From Centroberyx gerrardi (lineage: Eukaryota; Chordata; Actinopteri; Beryciformes; Berycidae), in assembly GCF_048128805.1 (NCBI RefSeq), contig NC_135997.1, positions 11,243,616-11,307,615 of the forward strand: a stretch of 64,000 nucleotides of DNA. Direction: 5' to 3'. A program made the position numbers and the translations under genes. The first letter of the stretch is position 1. The number at the start of each line of letters is the position of its first letter. The notes beneath the pieces were generated by a model. It ran no database searches and was not told where the DNA came from. It saw only the letters and a list, made by a program, of their open reading frames with translations. Shown here one piece after another: positions 26,488-38,629 of this stretch.

Positions 26488-26527
<40 letters not shown>
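26399..26527 (+). repeat. Paired CA and GT microsatellites
   Basis: Interrupted CA repeats at 26399-26445 and a GT run at 26491-26527 lie about 45 bp apart and are complementary, so they could pair as a hairpin. Confidence 0.9.
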
Positions 26528-26528
<1 letters not shown>

Positions 26529-26904
26529 AGGGAGGGAGGGTCACACTCGAATACATGACTAATAGACTGTCGACATAGATAAATGACTTTTTAAGTAACA
26601 GAAAATTGCTCTGTATTCAATTCACTGAACGGGTAGCTTCCTCTTTTCTCTCTATCTGTCTTTCCCTCTTCCTTCCCTTGTCCTCCACTCATTCTTTCTC
26701 TTCATCATGTCTCCATCCTACCGCCCTCTCATTCACCCACTTGCACCACTGAGTGTTTTCCCTGCTTCCTTTTCTCTTGTTCGTGCCCTACATCTCTTGC
26801 CTTTCCGCTCCTGTTCTCCAAAGCAACAAGTAGCGCTGGTTTGAGATTTCTTGCCGTGCGATGATGCCGGGCAAAGGAGGAGACAGGAAAAGATCTGGGA
26901 CTCC

Positions 26905-27060
26905 ACAATAGTGGAATTATGCAAATTAATCCACCCAGTGACAATGGATTAGAGCAAGCTCTCTCACAGCTGACAGAAGGGGCTTAGAATGAGCTGTGAG
27001 AGTCACTTTAAATGATTCATGCCTCACAAATCAGATCCTTATTCACACCAGCTCTGTGTC
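26905..27060. promoter_or_regulatory. Candidate conserved noncoding element with octamer
   Basis: ATTATGCAAATTAATCC joins a perfect octamer (ATGCAAAT, a POU-factor site) to a homeodomain core (TTAATCC). CAATGGATTAGAG and AGCTGTGAGAG follow. Suggestive only. Confidence 0.3.
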
Positions 27061-27865
27061 CACCCACTGCCTTTCTCCAGCCTGGTGGTTTGAATAGTTA
27101 GTGTATGCACCAAGTAAACAGACCTGACATCAACTTTTTTTTTTTTTTTTATCAGCTTCTACAGTGAAAACAAAGTAGATTAAAAAATTACACTGGATAA
27201 GAAGAGTTTGCTATTACATCTTGATGCCTCAGCAATCAGTAGATATATCTTAATTAAATATGTGTGTTTTGGTGCATGGTGTGTGTGAAGATGTGAGGGA
27301 GCGAATGACACATGGATCACTCCTGCATGTCATAATACTCCAAGGCCTCTTTACACCTTGCATTAACATGTGTCTCGCATCTGGATATTATCGATGTATG
27401 AATTATCCATATTTATCTTACACCACGCACTAAAAATGCATCTCACCTATCCGGAGTCAGATTACTCTTTCCTTTGCCAAATGTAAATGCGCATAATTGC
27501 CAACCTGTCAACTTTTTCTGACAGCAATTGCAAAATGATTAATTTTGTGTTAAACATAATCTTGCAGGCTCTAGGGAGGTTATAACACTGCCAGCATTTT
27601 TTCTTTTACTTCAAAACTTGTCTTTGTCAGTTAACACAATGCAGCCACCAGCTATTTCAATCAAGCTAATCACAAGTTGACATTATTGTTGTTCTCTGCA
27701 AGTCTGAATATCTTTTTATTGCAACAAGGACAAACACAAAACAAGTGAAAACTAACTTAGTGCTAGTTTCAGGCTCGCAACAATAAAAGCAAGACGTGCT
27801 GCAAGCCTGCTGTGTGGATTTGAGAAGCATTTTTATTTAGGGCGGGGACTCACATGAACAATGGT

Positions 27866-27926
27866 GAGCGGTGTCTATAAGCTAGGCTAACGTTAGTTAA
27901 GTTAGCCTAGGTTGTAGACACCGTTC
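27866..27926 (+). repeat. 26-bp imperfect hairpin, miRNA-precursor-like
   Basis: 5' arm 27866-27891, 9-nt loop, 3' arm 27901-27926. The arms pair over 26 positions with two G-U wobbles and one G-G mismatch. Stem length and small loop resemble a short pre-miRNA, but a MITE relic would look the same. No known miRNA seed was recognised. Confidence 0.6.
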
Positions 27927-30900
27927 AGTGTTTACACTGCTTCGAATCATTGAAATCACACTTGAAATCATTCACCAGCCCACCGCCATGCTTACAGTCT
28001 GCCAGGCTCACCTTTTTACATTCGGGTTGTAATAGACTAATCCTTGTGACAAACCGCAAGGATGAGCTTTTCCTATGTTTGTTTTGCAGTCACTCTGTTT
28101 ATCATCGATGTTGATTGGTCCGACGTTCCACGCTCCCAACACTCACTCTGTGCGTAAGTAGAAGCAGTTACTATGGTGCGCACATAAAAACGCGCCCACT
28201 TTGGCAGAGAAGAGTGCCTATCCTGTGCAGCTTCATAGAAAACAATGACAAGGAGCAAGCTTAAATATGTGCAAAAGGCGTTGTCTGAACACAGCATAAT
28301 ACATTTTCACTGGGGCGTCATTGGCCGTTTGACGGGCATGCCACTTAAATAACATAGGCAGTGTGCCGATATGATTGACAAGTACACTCTTTCCCTGAAA
28401 CATAAACACATGCATTTACCTAGCCTAGTTACTTTAATAGGTAATTATTATAATAATTATTTTATCATTTTATTTATAATTATTTTAATCTGCCATGGAC
28501 CTAACACTGCACTTGATTGGACGAACGCACCACTTTGAAACAAACGTAACTTTCTCTTCACCTGAACAGTCCACCGAAATTTGTTTCTGAAAATATATGC
28601 AGTGAGAAATAGGCCATGCAGTTGCTGAATCTTGATTCATTTTAGGTACAACAACTAGTTTAAAAGTTTGTTCACGAAGTTTGTGAGTTTTGAGAGGAGT
28701 TGGATGCCCCTGATTTGCATGAAGTAGACTAGACCAAAACGTATCATAACGCTTCCACCTTCCATGCCACAGTATCAACACAGTAACAATAATAGCTTGC
28801 TAGCTAACATTGCACCTTAAGCAAACGCAACGCTTGCATTAGATGCAGATTGTGGAAATAAGCTCTTACACTAAACCAGGCGTAACCGTAACAATACAGT
28901 CACCATGCTGCATAGACAGTCATGTTGTTGAGTTAAAACTAAAAGGTCAAACTCTGAGTAACCTTGAAATTAAACAAAGGTGAACCGAAAACAATAGCTA
29001 GCAGACCAATCAACAAATCACAAGGCAAACAACAAGAAAAGAGAATAGGCACATACCAAGTTTTGATTAACAACCTAAATTATAGTGAAATTAATTGCTC
29101 AGAAGCGTCAGCCAATTTACACAAAATCAGAAAATATATCAAAGTACACAACAACAGAATATACAGAATTATGTGAGCATTTATTTCAGCTTACATATTA
29201 GCAGGTAACATTGTGGCCCGATGCATCTCTGACCACCTCCTGAGGTGATTTGGGCAATTGGATCACTATCTCCTTTATGCATATCAGAGGCATTTGCACC
29301 TTGGCTTTTATGTGGTTAAGCTCTATAAAGATAAAAATCCAAATACCCAAGACGCATGGTAATGACAGGTGCAAAGAGGTTCTAATTCACAAAACTCCTG
29401 TGCGTTTTAAAATGAAACGCCATCTAACAAAGGCATACACATGAAAGTGAAGTAACTTGAATGCTTGTCTTTTGTTGCTGTACACTGTGGATACACTCAA
29501 GAGAAGATCAATGATTTTTTTCGCTGCAATAAACCTGAGCATTTTTATTTGATCTCTGGCTTCTGTTTATATTATAGGTGCATATATACCCATACTAGAC
29601 AAATTCCTGTTACCATTCTAATGCTTGACCACTTTATCTGAATGTGTGTTTGAATGTGTTTGTGTGTTTGCACAAAGGTAAAATGTGTTGTCATTGATTT
29701 CATGGAATGATTAGTGGCTGTGGATCCTAAAGCTTTCCCACTACTCCGCCTTTCGTCCCTTCCCTCACTACCACTCCTCTCCTACCAGAAAGTAACTTGG
29801 AGGAGATGAGGGGAGGAATGGAGTGGAGGATAGGAGGGAGCGAAGGAAAGTGGAGGCCATTTAGTTCAGTTTATTTGCTACTCCATCATCAAAAATAGAT
29901 GTCTGCTCTTGATGAAGTGGCCCTATCATAACTGATGTAGCGCAAGCTCACAATATGTCTTATAGCCAATCAAAGTAAAATATGGATGTCATACTCATAT
30001 TATTCTGACAATGTTCATTTGATGATTAACATACAGTACAGCTATATATGGGGCTATACAGTAGGTCTGTGTAGTCTTAACATGCATTCATGGATGAACC
30101 TTTGTCCACAGCCTATATTGGTGAATGAATTTTCTTAGTGGGCCCAATTCCACAAATTTGACTCAAGCAATATTGCTTTTGTGAGATATTGGAATTAAAA
30201 TAGCCCCATCCCACATATAATAATGCTGCTGTCGGGTGTAAATGTCATATCTCCAAAATGTCAACTTTTCACAAACTAAGAAAATCAGCCTTGTTTTTAG
30301 TTTGAATGGCTTTGAAAAGGTTTCATCAGCCTAAGGGTTGCAGAATTTTCTCATCCAATAGAGGACCATGTGATCCTTCAACTGAATTTAAAACATGAAA
30401 ATCCCTGAAATTCAAGAGACGAGGTCTTACACTCTTGTGTATTGTTTCCTTATGTTTTTCAGGGTTTTTCAAAGACAATATTCTGGACATGGTCACAGTG
30501 AGGTCAGTTCCCCCCAAAACACCTGTGCATCCTCCGCTTAAGGAGATATCAGGAGCGGCTCCTCTTGTCTCCTCCACTATTGGGACGGCAAGCAAATGGC
30601 GGCACCAACATCAATTTCCGCCTCACGGAGGCAAGGAGGCGGTAGTGGAGGAAAGGAGTGATTTTTGGAGCTTTGGGATGCAGCCAGACATAGTGTGAAA
30701 AATTTGAGAGCTTTCTGACACCAAGTTATGGTGTCATGATGTAGTGCATTCTGCTTGCCTTGAGGTGTACGTGTTCATGAAATAAAAGACAAACAAGATT
30801 AGTGTCCTTTCTGATCTGATAAAGCAATTCCTTCTTGCAAGCATGCAGGGAGACCGTAGGCTGTGTGTTGACTGAAAAATAGGTGGTACGATACTGAAGG

Positions 30901-31235
30901 GGGTGTGTGTGTTTGTGTGTTAGAGAGGGGGGGAAAGGGAGAGGGTTGATGAGCGGAAGCTATAGGAAGGCAGAAGAGAGTCAACATGTATTTTGCATTG
31001 CATCTGGCTATTTCACCCCCACCCCTCCCACCCCTCCTCGCCTTGGCGAAGGTCTGATGGGGAGCAGATTTCATAGCAGCCTAATAACAACCTCCAGGGG
31101 TTCCCAGGATGCTGCTCTAGTATCTCTGCAAGAGCTGTCATCATCTTTACCTCAACAATCCAGCCCCCGCCAACCCCTACAACCCCTGAGCCGGCTGATA
31201 TTGACAATAAAACAGGAAGCGGAATAAGCCGGTTG

Positions 31236-31236
31236 G

Positions 31237-31278
<42 letters not shown>
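31236..31278 (+). repeat. (GT)n microsatellite
   Basis: About 19 GT units. Confidence 0.95.
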
Positions 31279-31284
<6 letters not shown>

Positions 31285-33219
31285 TGCAGGCCTGCACGTT
31301 TGTGTGTTGGTGAAGGGTCCAAGGGTGGATATACTGTCCAACAACACCACCCAGAGCAAAAATGGGTGGGCACCTGTATTCAGCCGTGGCAGTTACACTA
31401 CTACATTGTGGACCATTTTGAATGACAAGGACATTTGCCTGAGTGCAAGGATTTTATGGAAACACGGAGAGGAATACAGAGAACCGGTCACATAGAAAGA
31501 AAAATGTATATTGATCTCCATTGTCACAGCCATGACTTTTGGACAGCTCTGGTTACTTGCAGCATGCTGCAGAGGAGATGGAAAATTGTATGCCTTGTCA
31601 TGCATCATAAATGCAATACCATATGGGAATGTACCTCACACACAGTGGAGAATATGAAAATTGGTGCTCACCATAAAGAAGAATGTATAGGTTTTTACGA
31701 GGTAGCGCAGGGCATATTGTATGGCAGGCGCCATAAACACACACACGTTTCCCATATGAGGTTTGCTAGGATCTGAGGGAAGGTTGTACAGAATGAGAGA
31801 GGAGGATTAAATAGAGGCAGATAAGCATAGACACTATTTACATTGAAATGGCTGGACTGCTTCTGAAGGAAGAGGATGAAGAGGAGTTGAAATGAAAAAA
31901 GATGAGAATGAGGCGCCGTGATCTGGGATGCATGTGAATAGGAAGGAGGGTGAAAGTGGAGAGAAAAAATAATCATGTATAGGATGTTTGTGCTGATAGA
32001 TACAAGATCAGCATGCATACCATTTCATTCACCCATGCCCCAGAAGGGCTCTTCCTCGGCAATCTCATATCTGCTATTTTTCTTATATTCGCTACAGTGG
32101 TGTCAGACAAAGAGAGGATCTTGAGAGCGTGGTCGGGTTTTCATCTCCCTGCCTGTGATGGCATTGTTAAAGCAGAGAACGTCTACAGATCTTTGGGGGT
32201 CACAGCATTCAGAAACCTCCATTTGGTGGTGCCATCATCCCCTTGGTAACTATAAAGGACAATCAGTGTGTGTGAATCAGCTCGTGGCAAGGATCTGGAC
32301 CCCTGCACCTCAGGGGTGGAGATTCTATCATCATCTTTGCTTGCAGCACAGCTCAGCCGAGGGAGCAGCAGAGCTTAAGACATCATGTCCAGATGTGGCG
32401 GTGGTAACATACAGTATTTCTGGCAGTTTCTCTGTCCTTTCCCTGTGACCTAGCTGTATCAGCTATGTGCCTGATCAATACAATGGACCAACAAGAGGTC
32501 TCTTGGCCAATTAGGCCAGGCAGGCTGGGCCGGAGCCAAGTTGGTGTCAGGCTACATGTCAATACTGAAGCTTGTCTGCCCTTAGGAACAACGGATAAGG
32601 AATAGAGGCAGATAGATATGTTATTGGTTTGTGTGTGTGTGTGTGTGTCTACCTGTGTCTGAGTCAGTGCATATGTGTCTGAATTGTTGTGTGTGGTTGT
32701 TTGCCTTTACCACAAATTCCCTGTGACAGCCACTGTGACATTCACTTATGACAATCCTCTCCTATCAGTTGCTGATTTACACCAAATGTTCATCAGCCCA
32801 TTCCCAAAAGTTCTAGCGCCTCTAAAGCCCTCGACCGCACCCCATTTTTATTCTCCGCACTCTGGCAACACTGAGTATCATCTTCACTGACACAGTAAAT
32901 GCCTCCTCCACTGTTTGCTCCTACATACCAAATAGAGCAGAGAAGTGTGATGAAGGGTGGATGATCAAATGTCATTGTCCTGCTTTCATCCACGATGCTT
33001 TAGCACCCTCTGTTGTTGTATTGGATTACAGCACGGTTTTCCAAGCATTTCACATCATCTGGGTCATATTTATTTGTTATTTGAGGGTTGCACAGGGACT
33101 TGTTTATGCACCACATTTAAGGCTGACGATCTTAAGTGCGCAAGATAGCTTGGACATGTACAATCTTTTCCTGACACAAAACGATTGTCATTCCTTACAA
33201 CTAACATCTTACAATGTCA

Positions 33220-33620
33220 GTTTAATTTCCCCTTGCCTTTAGCAATTTTCACAGCCAGAGCCAATCCTGAAATATAATTAATCAAATCTGTGTTTGATAC
33301 CTATCTTGCATTAATCATGAAGGTGAATTCATTAACCTTAATTGCAAGCTTTATATGGTGAAAGGGCAAGGTGTGGTAAGGGGTTCATGGACAGGGGGAT
33401 CCAATCCAATTCATTTTGTATTGATTTGCAAAAGATCTCTGGCCGAGCAATAACTGAGGATAAGTATTCTCTCTATACCTCGCTCTCCCTCGCTCTCTCT
33501 CCCCACGACAATCAAGTTAATTAAAGTAGTTGAACAATCAGGTACTCCAAGTAAAGACAGAATTAGTCGCCCTCAGGCCAAGCACTTTAAATCTTAATCA
33601 GACATACACTAATTAAACTT
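33220..33620. promoter_or_regulatory. Candidate conserved noncoding element rich in homeodomain cores
   Basis: Repeated AATTAATC, ATTAATCA, CTTAATTGCA, TTAATTAAAG and ACTAATTAAAC motifs lie in unique-looking sequence without repeats or frames. Suggestive only. Confidence 0.3.
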
Positions 33621-33823
33621 CATTTCAGCAACTACCCCGAAAATGTAGTGGTATTTTTAGTCACAAATGCTTGTATATGAGGTTGGATATTAACATCAAA
33701 TGTTCGGTTATAATTATGCACAAAAAAGAAAATTCCCACATTCAGAGTGCACGGACACTGTGACCTGTGTGTGTCCGTGCATGTGTTTCTTTGCATATGT
33801 CTATGTATGTATGCATGTTTGTG

Positions 33824-33826
<3 letters not shown>

Positions 33827-33863
<37 letters not shown>
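33827..33863 (+). repeat. (GT)n microsatellite
   Basis: About 17 GT units, preceded by ATGT-type tetranucleotides from 33778. Confidence 0.95.
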
Positions 33864-34249
33864 TGTGTCTTATATGTGTTAGGAGCCATAATTTCAGATC
33901 AGTCTACAAAAAACCTACAAACACATCCTCTTGCCTTAGCGACCAGTTGCGGCTTGCGACTAGTAATTCTATATGCACAAATGAGCTGTGTACACAATTT
34001 TCAATGCAAATTTTGGGATTTATGAAAAGCCAACTTGACATGAGTTATTGCACGAAGCATATGCATATTTTGTAGAGGATTTCTGTGAGGAGATATAGTG
34101 ACACCAATTGATAAAGGTAGGAGGCAAGAAAAAGCAAATATGACAAATAGTGATGGCATCAGTAAAAAAAAGAAAGTTCTGAAGTGCGCACATCATAAGG
34201 GCCAGAAAATCAGCATGACCTGTTAACACACTTTTTACCAAAGCACAAA

Positions 34250-34490
34250 AGAGCAGCGGGGCAACCTAGTTGTTAGCGAGACTGTCCTGTAACCAAAAGG
34301 TCACAGGTTTGATCTCTGCAATAGCCAATATTTCAGTCAACTTCCATCTATCTGCCTTAGGTGTCCTGCATGGAGTAATGTGGCTATTGGTCATACTCTG
34401 CTTAAATTATCATTCGAGTTACGCTGTTGACATGCGCCTTTGATACCCTGAAATTGAGGATCCCTGTAGCCATGAATAAATCAATGAACA
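34250..34490 (+). mobile_element. tRNA-like SINE
   Basis: GGGGCAACCTAGTTGTTAGC provides an A-box-like head, and CACAGGTTTGATCTCTGC provides the B box. The tail ends near ATGAATAAATCAATGAAC. The family is not assigned. Confidence 0.55.
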
Positions 34491-37400
34491 GAATATTCCT
34501 GTCAACTTGTTGTGTCCCATCCACAGATTGAACAGTCTGCCCGCAAAAACGTTTGAAAAGATGTCAGCTACCCTCTTACTTCTAATACAGGGGAAAGAAA
34601 TGACGATCCCAGTAGTAATAGCAATAGTAAAAACTGCTTGCTGCCATGTTTTTTGTTGACATCAAAATGTACCCATAACACAATGTGAGTTTGCACAGAT
34701 AGCGAAAAACCAAAAGTAAAAGGAGTAAGATGTTTACATGGCACAGTTACCTATTTAATATCGGAGTAAGCCAGGCATTTTAACTGGGTTTCTCAATTCT
34801 GAGTTGTGATGTTTACATGCATCAACCCAAAAGCAGGTTACTTGAGTGAGAACAGAACAGCCACTGTAGGCCACTGGTGTTCACTAAATGTTAATCTAAT
34901 CAATCATAACCTACAATCTCATCCACTAGCACCAAATTAGTCACTGTGCATCACTCTGCACCAACATAATGCACCATGCTAACAGCAATTTCAGTGTTGT
35001 CATCACAATTCAATGAGGAAAAGTAGCTAAGTCATAATTCAAGGACTGACATCTCTACATACAGGATTACAACACTGAATGACTAATAAATTAAAGCCCG
35101 TCTCAAACACGTTATGCAACAGCCAAGAATTTGTCAGAGTTTGCAACGGGCAAAGACATATAATAAATCATTTTCTAATTCATTTTACCCCTTCCTGGTT
35201 AGTGTCTGCTTTGAATTTTAAGGCAGACCTGAAATACAATGGTTAGGGTGTGTTGACAAACTACAGAACACCTATTTCAAACCTCAAACATTATAATCAC
35301 GAAACTCTTTCAACCAGTTATAATGACAACTCTAAATGAGATGTAATTATGTGTAGGCTACCATGAAATGAAAAGAGAGGGACATTATATGGACAAGATT
35401 TTTCTTTGCATTACACTATCTTTACTATTCAATTCACCTTTAAAACGAGCATGCATAGAGGCATGCACATCAAGATTGTTTCACTGCAAAACAAACTTGC
35501 ATGCAAAGATGAGTACACCCATGCCTGAGGCGTATAGATGGTATGCCAAAGCTTGACTAGCAAACAGTCATGTTGTAATCAATCCTGCAGGATTGCTGCT
35601 GTGGCATCCTAACTGCTACGCATGTCAGTACAGGCCAGTCAGAGCAATCCAACCACTCTCCACCTGAGGGATTCCTAACTAGGAGCTCAGCTTTCTTCTT
35701 CGCGAGTCATGCAGACCCCGGGCTCTACCACGAAATTGCTCATTTGTTCCATTTTCCAAGGACTGAAAAAGTTGGACGGTTATGCCGGAAGCTGTTGGGG
35801 ATTTTTCTACATCGTAATGCTTTCAGGAACTATCCACCTCACTCAGATTCTGTGAATAGAGAGGAGACTGCAACCAGGAGTATGAGGGAAAGGACTAGAA
35901 TATGAATATGGAAGCAAAGTACAGTCCACCCCCTTAGAAATAGTTTTACGTTCTATGTGACCTCACTTCCTGGAGAGAGCCCGGCTCACAGACCTCTGGT
36001 AACCAGGTGCTTTTCTGTGTTATCAGCGTTGTAAAGTTTTACAGCATCTAGGTCCTGGGGGTATAAAGTTCACCACACCTTCACTATTGTTGCAAAGCCT
36101 TCTCTATTTTTGGATATTTTACCAATTACAAGGCAAGATTCCATTCCCATGAGTCACATTAAAGATCAGGAGTGACAATTTGAACTTAACCAGGTAAGCC
36201 TCTATGATCAGTAATGCATATCTACCCAGGGATAACGTCATTCACTATCATAGCTCACAACATAGTTAAAGAAGAAGTTTTATGGTTATAGTTTAGTATT
36301 CTTTAATGCATGCTCTGTCGGCTCTTTTGATCTAGACACACAACAGACACACATCGATCAGAGGCTTTACCCTTGATCAAAATTAACTATTTTTTCTGTC
36401 TGTCGACCGGTCTGCCAATCTTTTCTCTGTCAGTCAACCTGTGTGTCAGTCTAGTAAGTGTGTGCAGGAAATTATTTAAATACTAGGAGACATGTTAACG
36501 GCAGAAACAGGGACAGGGTAATGCCATGGGATTTTGCTGGCACAGCAAAGATGTCGGCATTTCTGTGCACACGACAAAAAAAGAGAGCTCAAACTCCTGG
36601 AAGGCACGTGCGCATGTGGGAATATCAGGATATCTCCTTAAAAAATGTCTCTACATGCCTGCCGAACGACTCTTTACTCAAACGATCACATATTGCAGAG
36701 CGGAAACTTCATAACTAAGAAACAAGATAAAAAACAACCACAGTAGATTTTGAATTTCTGAGTTTTTGCAGGATAAGCATTCTTAGGGAAGTTCCCAATG
36801 AGAAGCCATTCATTTTCCTTTTCTCTGAGCTGTGATCAGGCAGAAACACTCCTTCACTGTCTCCTCCATAACTTGTTGCATGATTTCATAGAGAGTGAAT
36901 GACATGTACAGCAGTGCCACGATCCTTTTTCTAAGTTCTACCAAAGTGTCTTTTTTTCTCCTGTTGCTATCTGAATGTTGACTTAGGCAAATATATTGCT
37001 GGGTGAACTTCACTGCAATAGGATGCACTGTGTAGGCTAAGCCATTATGAGATTGACCAGTTAGAGAAAACAAATAGACCAATACAGGAACTAAATGGAT
37101 CAGCATCTCCCTTGTGTCAAGAGGCTGCTGTGACTGTCTGACTTAAACTTTGCATTCACAGCTAGGCAATGCCAGATACTAAGTCTAGGCTAAATGAGTG
37201 CAGGGTTTTTTATTGCAAAGACAAAATATAAAACATATTACAAGAATAGTGCAATTACAAATGTAGATCTGAATTGACAATATAAGGCAGTATAGAGGTA
37301 AAATAATAAAGATAATGAACAAAACAGAATGGTAATAAACTTAAAGGTAAACAGATAGGAAATAATAAATAATATTAAATAAATAAATAAAATGACGGAT

Positions 37401-37953
37401 CATGTTGTGTTAAAAATTTCATTGAAGTACGCTACTTCACAGTCAACAGACCTTTTGTGTTACTATGTAGTTTCAAAGAGTCTATAAATGAGGAAAATTC
37501 ACACTTAAAAGCATGGAATTCAGATAAAGCCTCTGAAAATGTACATTTGTGTATGTCAACTTTACTAATTAGTGTCATTGCAATGAATGAACAATGAATT
37601 CCAAGCTCTTGTTTTTGCTATCAAAATAAAAAATGATATCTTTGGAGTTCAGCATGAACTGATGACTAGTACTGTATGTCTTACAAAGTGACCTTTAAAG
37701 TCTTCCCAAAATGTTGTGGTCAAACTTATTTATTTAATAAACCTCAGTTTTATTCAATACTTATTTTACTTAACTGATGGATGGTGAATGTTTTTCCTGA
37801 AGCAAAAAATGCATTTGGTCGTATTTTGAACACCAACATTGGTGAGCCCCTCTTGTGGCTGAAAACATGAATGGATGATCAAACTGCATCAGGATACAAA
37901 CACAGAACTGGTAGAATTTAGAAAAAGAATTGTGGCAAAAAAAGAACTCATTT

Positions 37954-37983
37954 GTTGCTAGGTCAATATATTGACCTAGCAAC
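37954..37983. repeat. Perfect 30-bp palindrome
   Basis: GTTGCTAGGTCAATA is followed directly by its exact inverse, with no loop. A related imperfect copy (GGTAAGTCAATATATTGAGA) lies about 60 bp to the right at 38045-38064. Confidence 0.85.
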
Positions 37984-38450
37984 AGGGGGGAAAAAAACAT
38001 TTTGGTAAAACTTCACCTGTTTTCACCAATTTTTCTTCACCTGTTGGTAAGTCAATATATTGAGATAAACATAGGAGAAAAAACTAATTAGACAAACCTT
38101 TGGGATTTAGATCTATAGATATTGAACAGGGGGGTAGGCTATTTCACAAAGCAGGATTAGAAAGTTAGCCAGGTAACTGTGAAAATCATTATGCTATCCT
38201 GGTGAAAAGATATTGATTTGAATACGTGTAAAACAAAAGTTGAATATCAGGTTTAGGTTTAGGATTATGATTCAGTCATGCATGTTGATAATTGCTAATA
38301 ATATAGATATTACATAACATGTTTTGAAGTTATCTGGTTAACTTGCTAAACCTGCTTAGCTGTTTGGATCCACCAAAAGACTCTGCACTTGTTTTTATCT
38401 TGCCTATCTGAGCTTCCGAACTGAACAAGTGCTCTGATGCATCCTCATAT

Positions 38451-38454
<4 letters not shown>

Positions 38455-38516
<62 letters not shown>
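38455..38516 (+). repeat. (AC)n microsatellite, about 30 units
   Basis: The longest uninterrupted dinucleotide run in the window. It ends about 110 bp before the first coding exon of nkpd1-like. Confidence 0.95.
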
Positions 38517-38519
<3 letters not shown>

Positions 38520-38629
38520 AAAGACGCACACACACCTCCACTACTTGACTGTAATGTAGTTTTTCCTATTCTTCACAGGTAAAAAGGAGGGATTTCCATT
38601 TCTTCTGAAGGCTGCCCGACACAGTCATC

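Larger units (their letters stand above)
26255..38629. other. Intergenic; no gene supported
   Basis: Contains microsatellites, a SINE at 34250, the hairpins noted separately, two candidate noncoding elements and a possible MITE edge near 34720-34870 (GGAGTAAGATGTTTACATGG). One small secreted-looking frame (37106-36810, minus) is discussed as a finding only. Confidence 0.45.
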
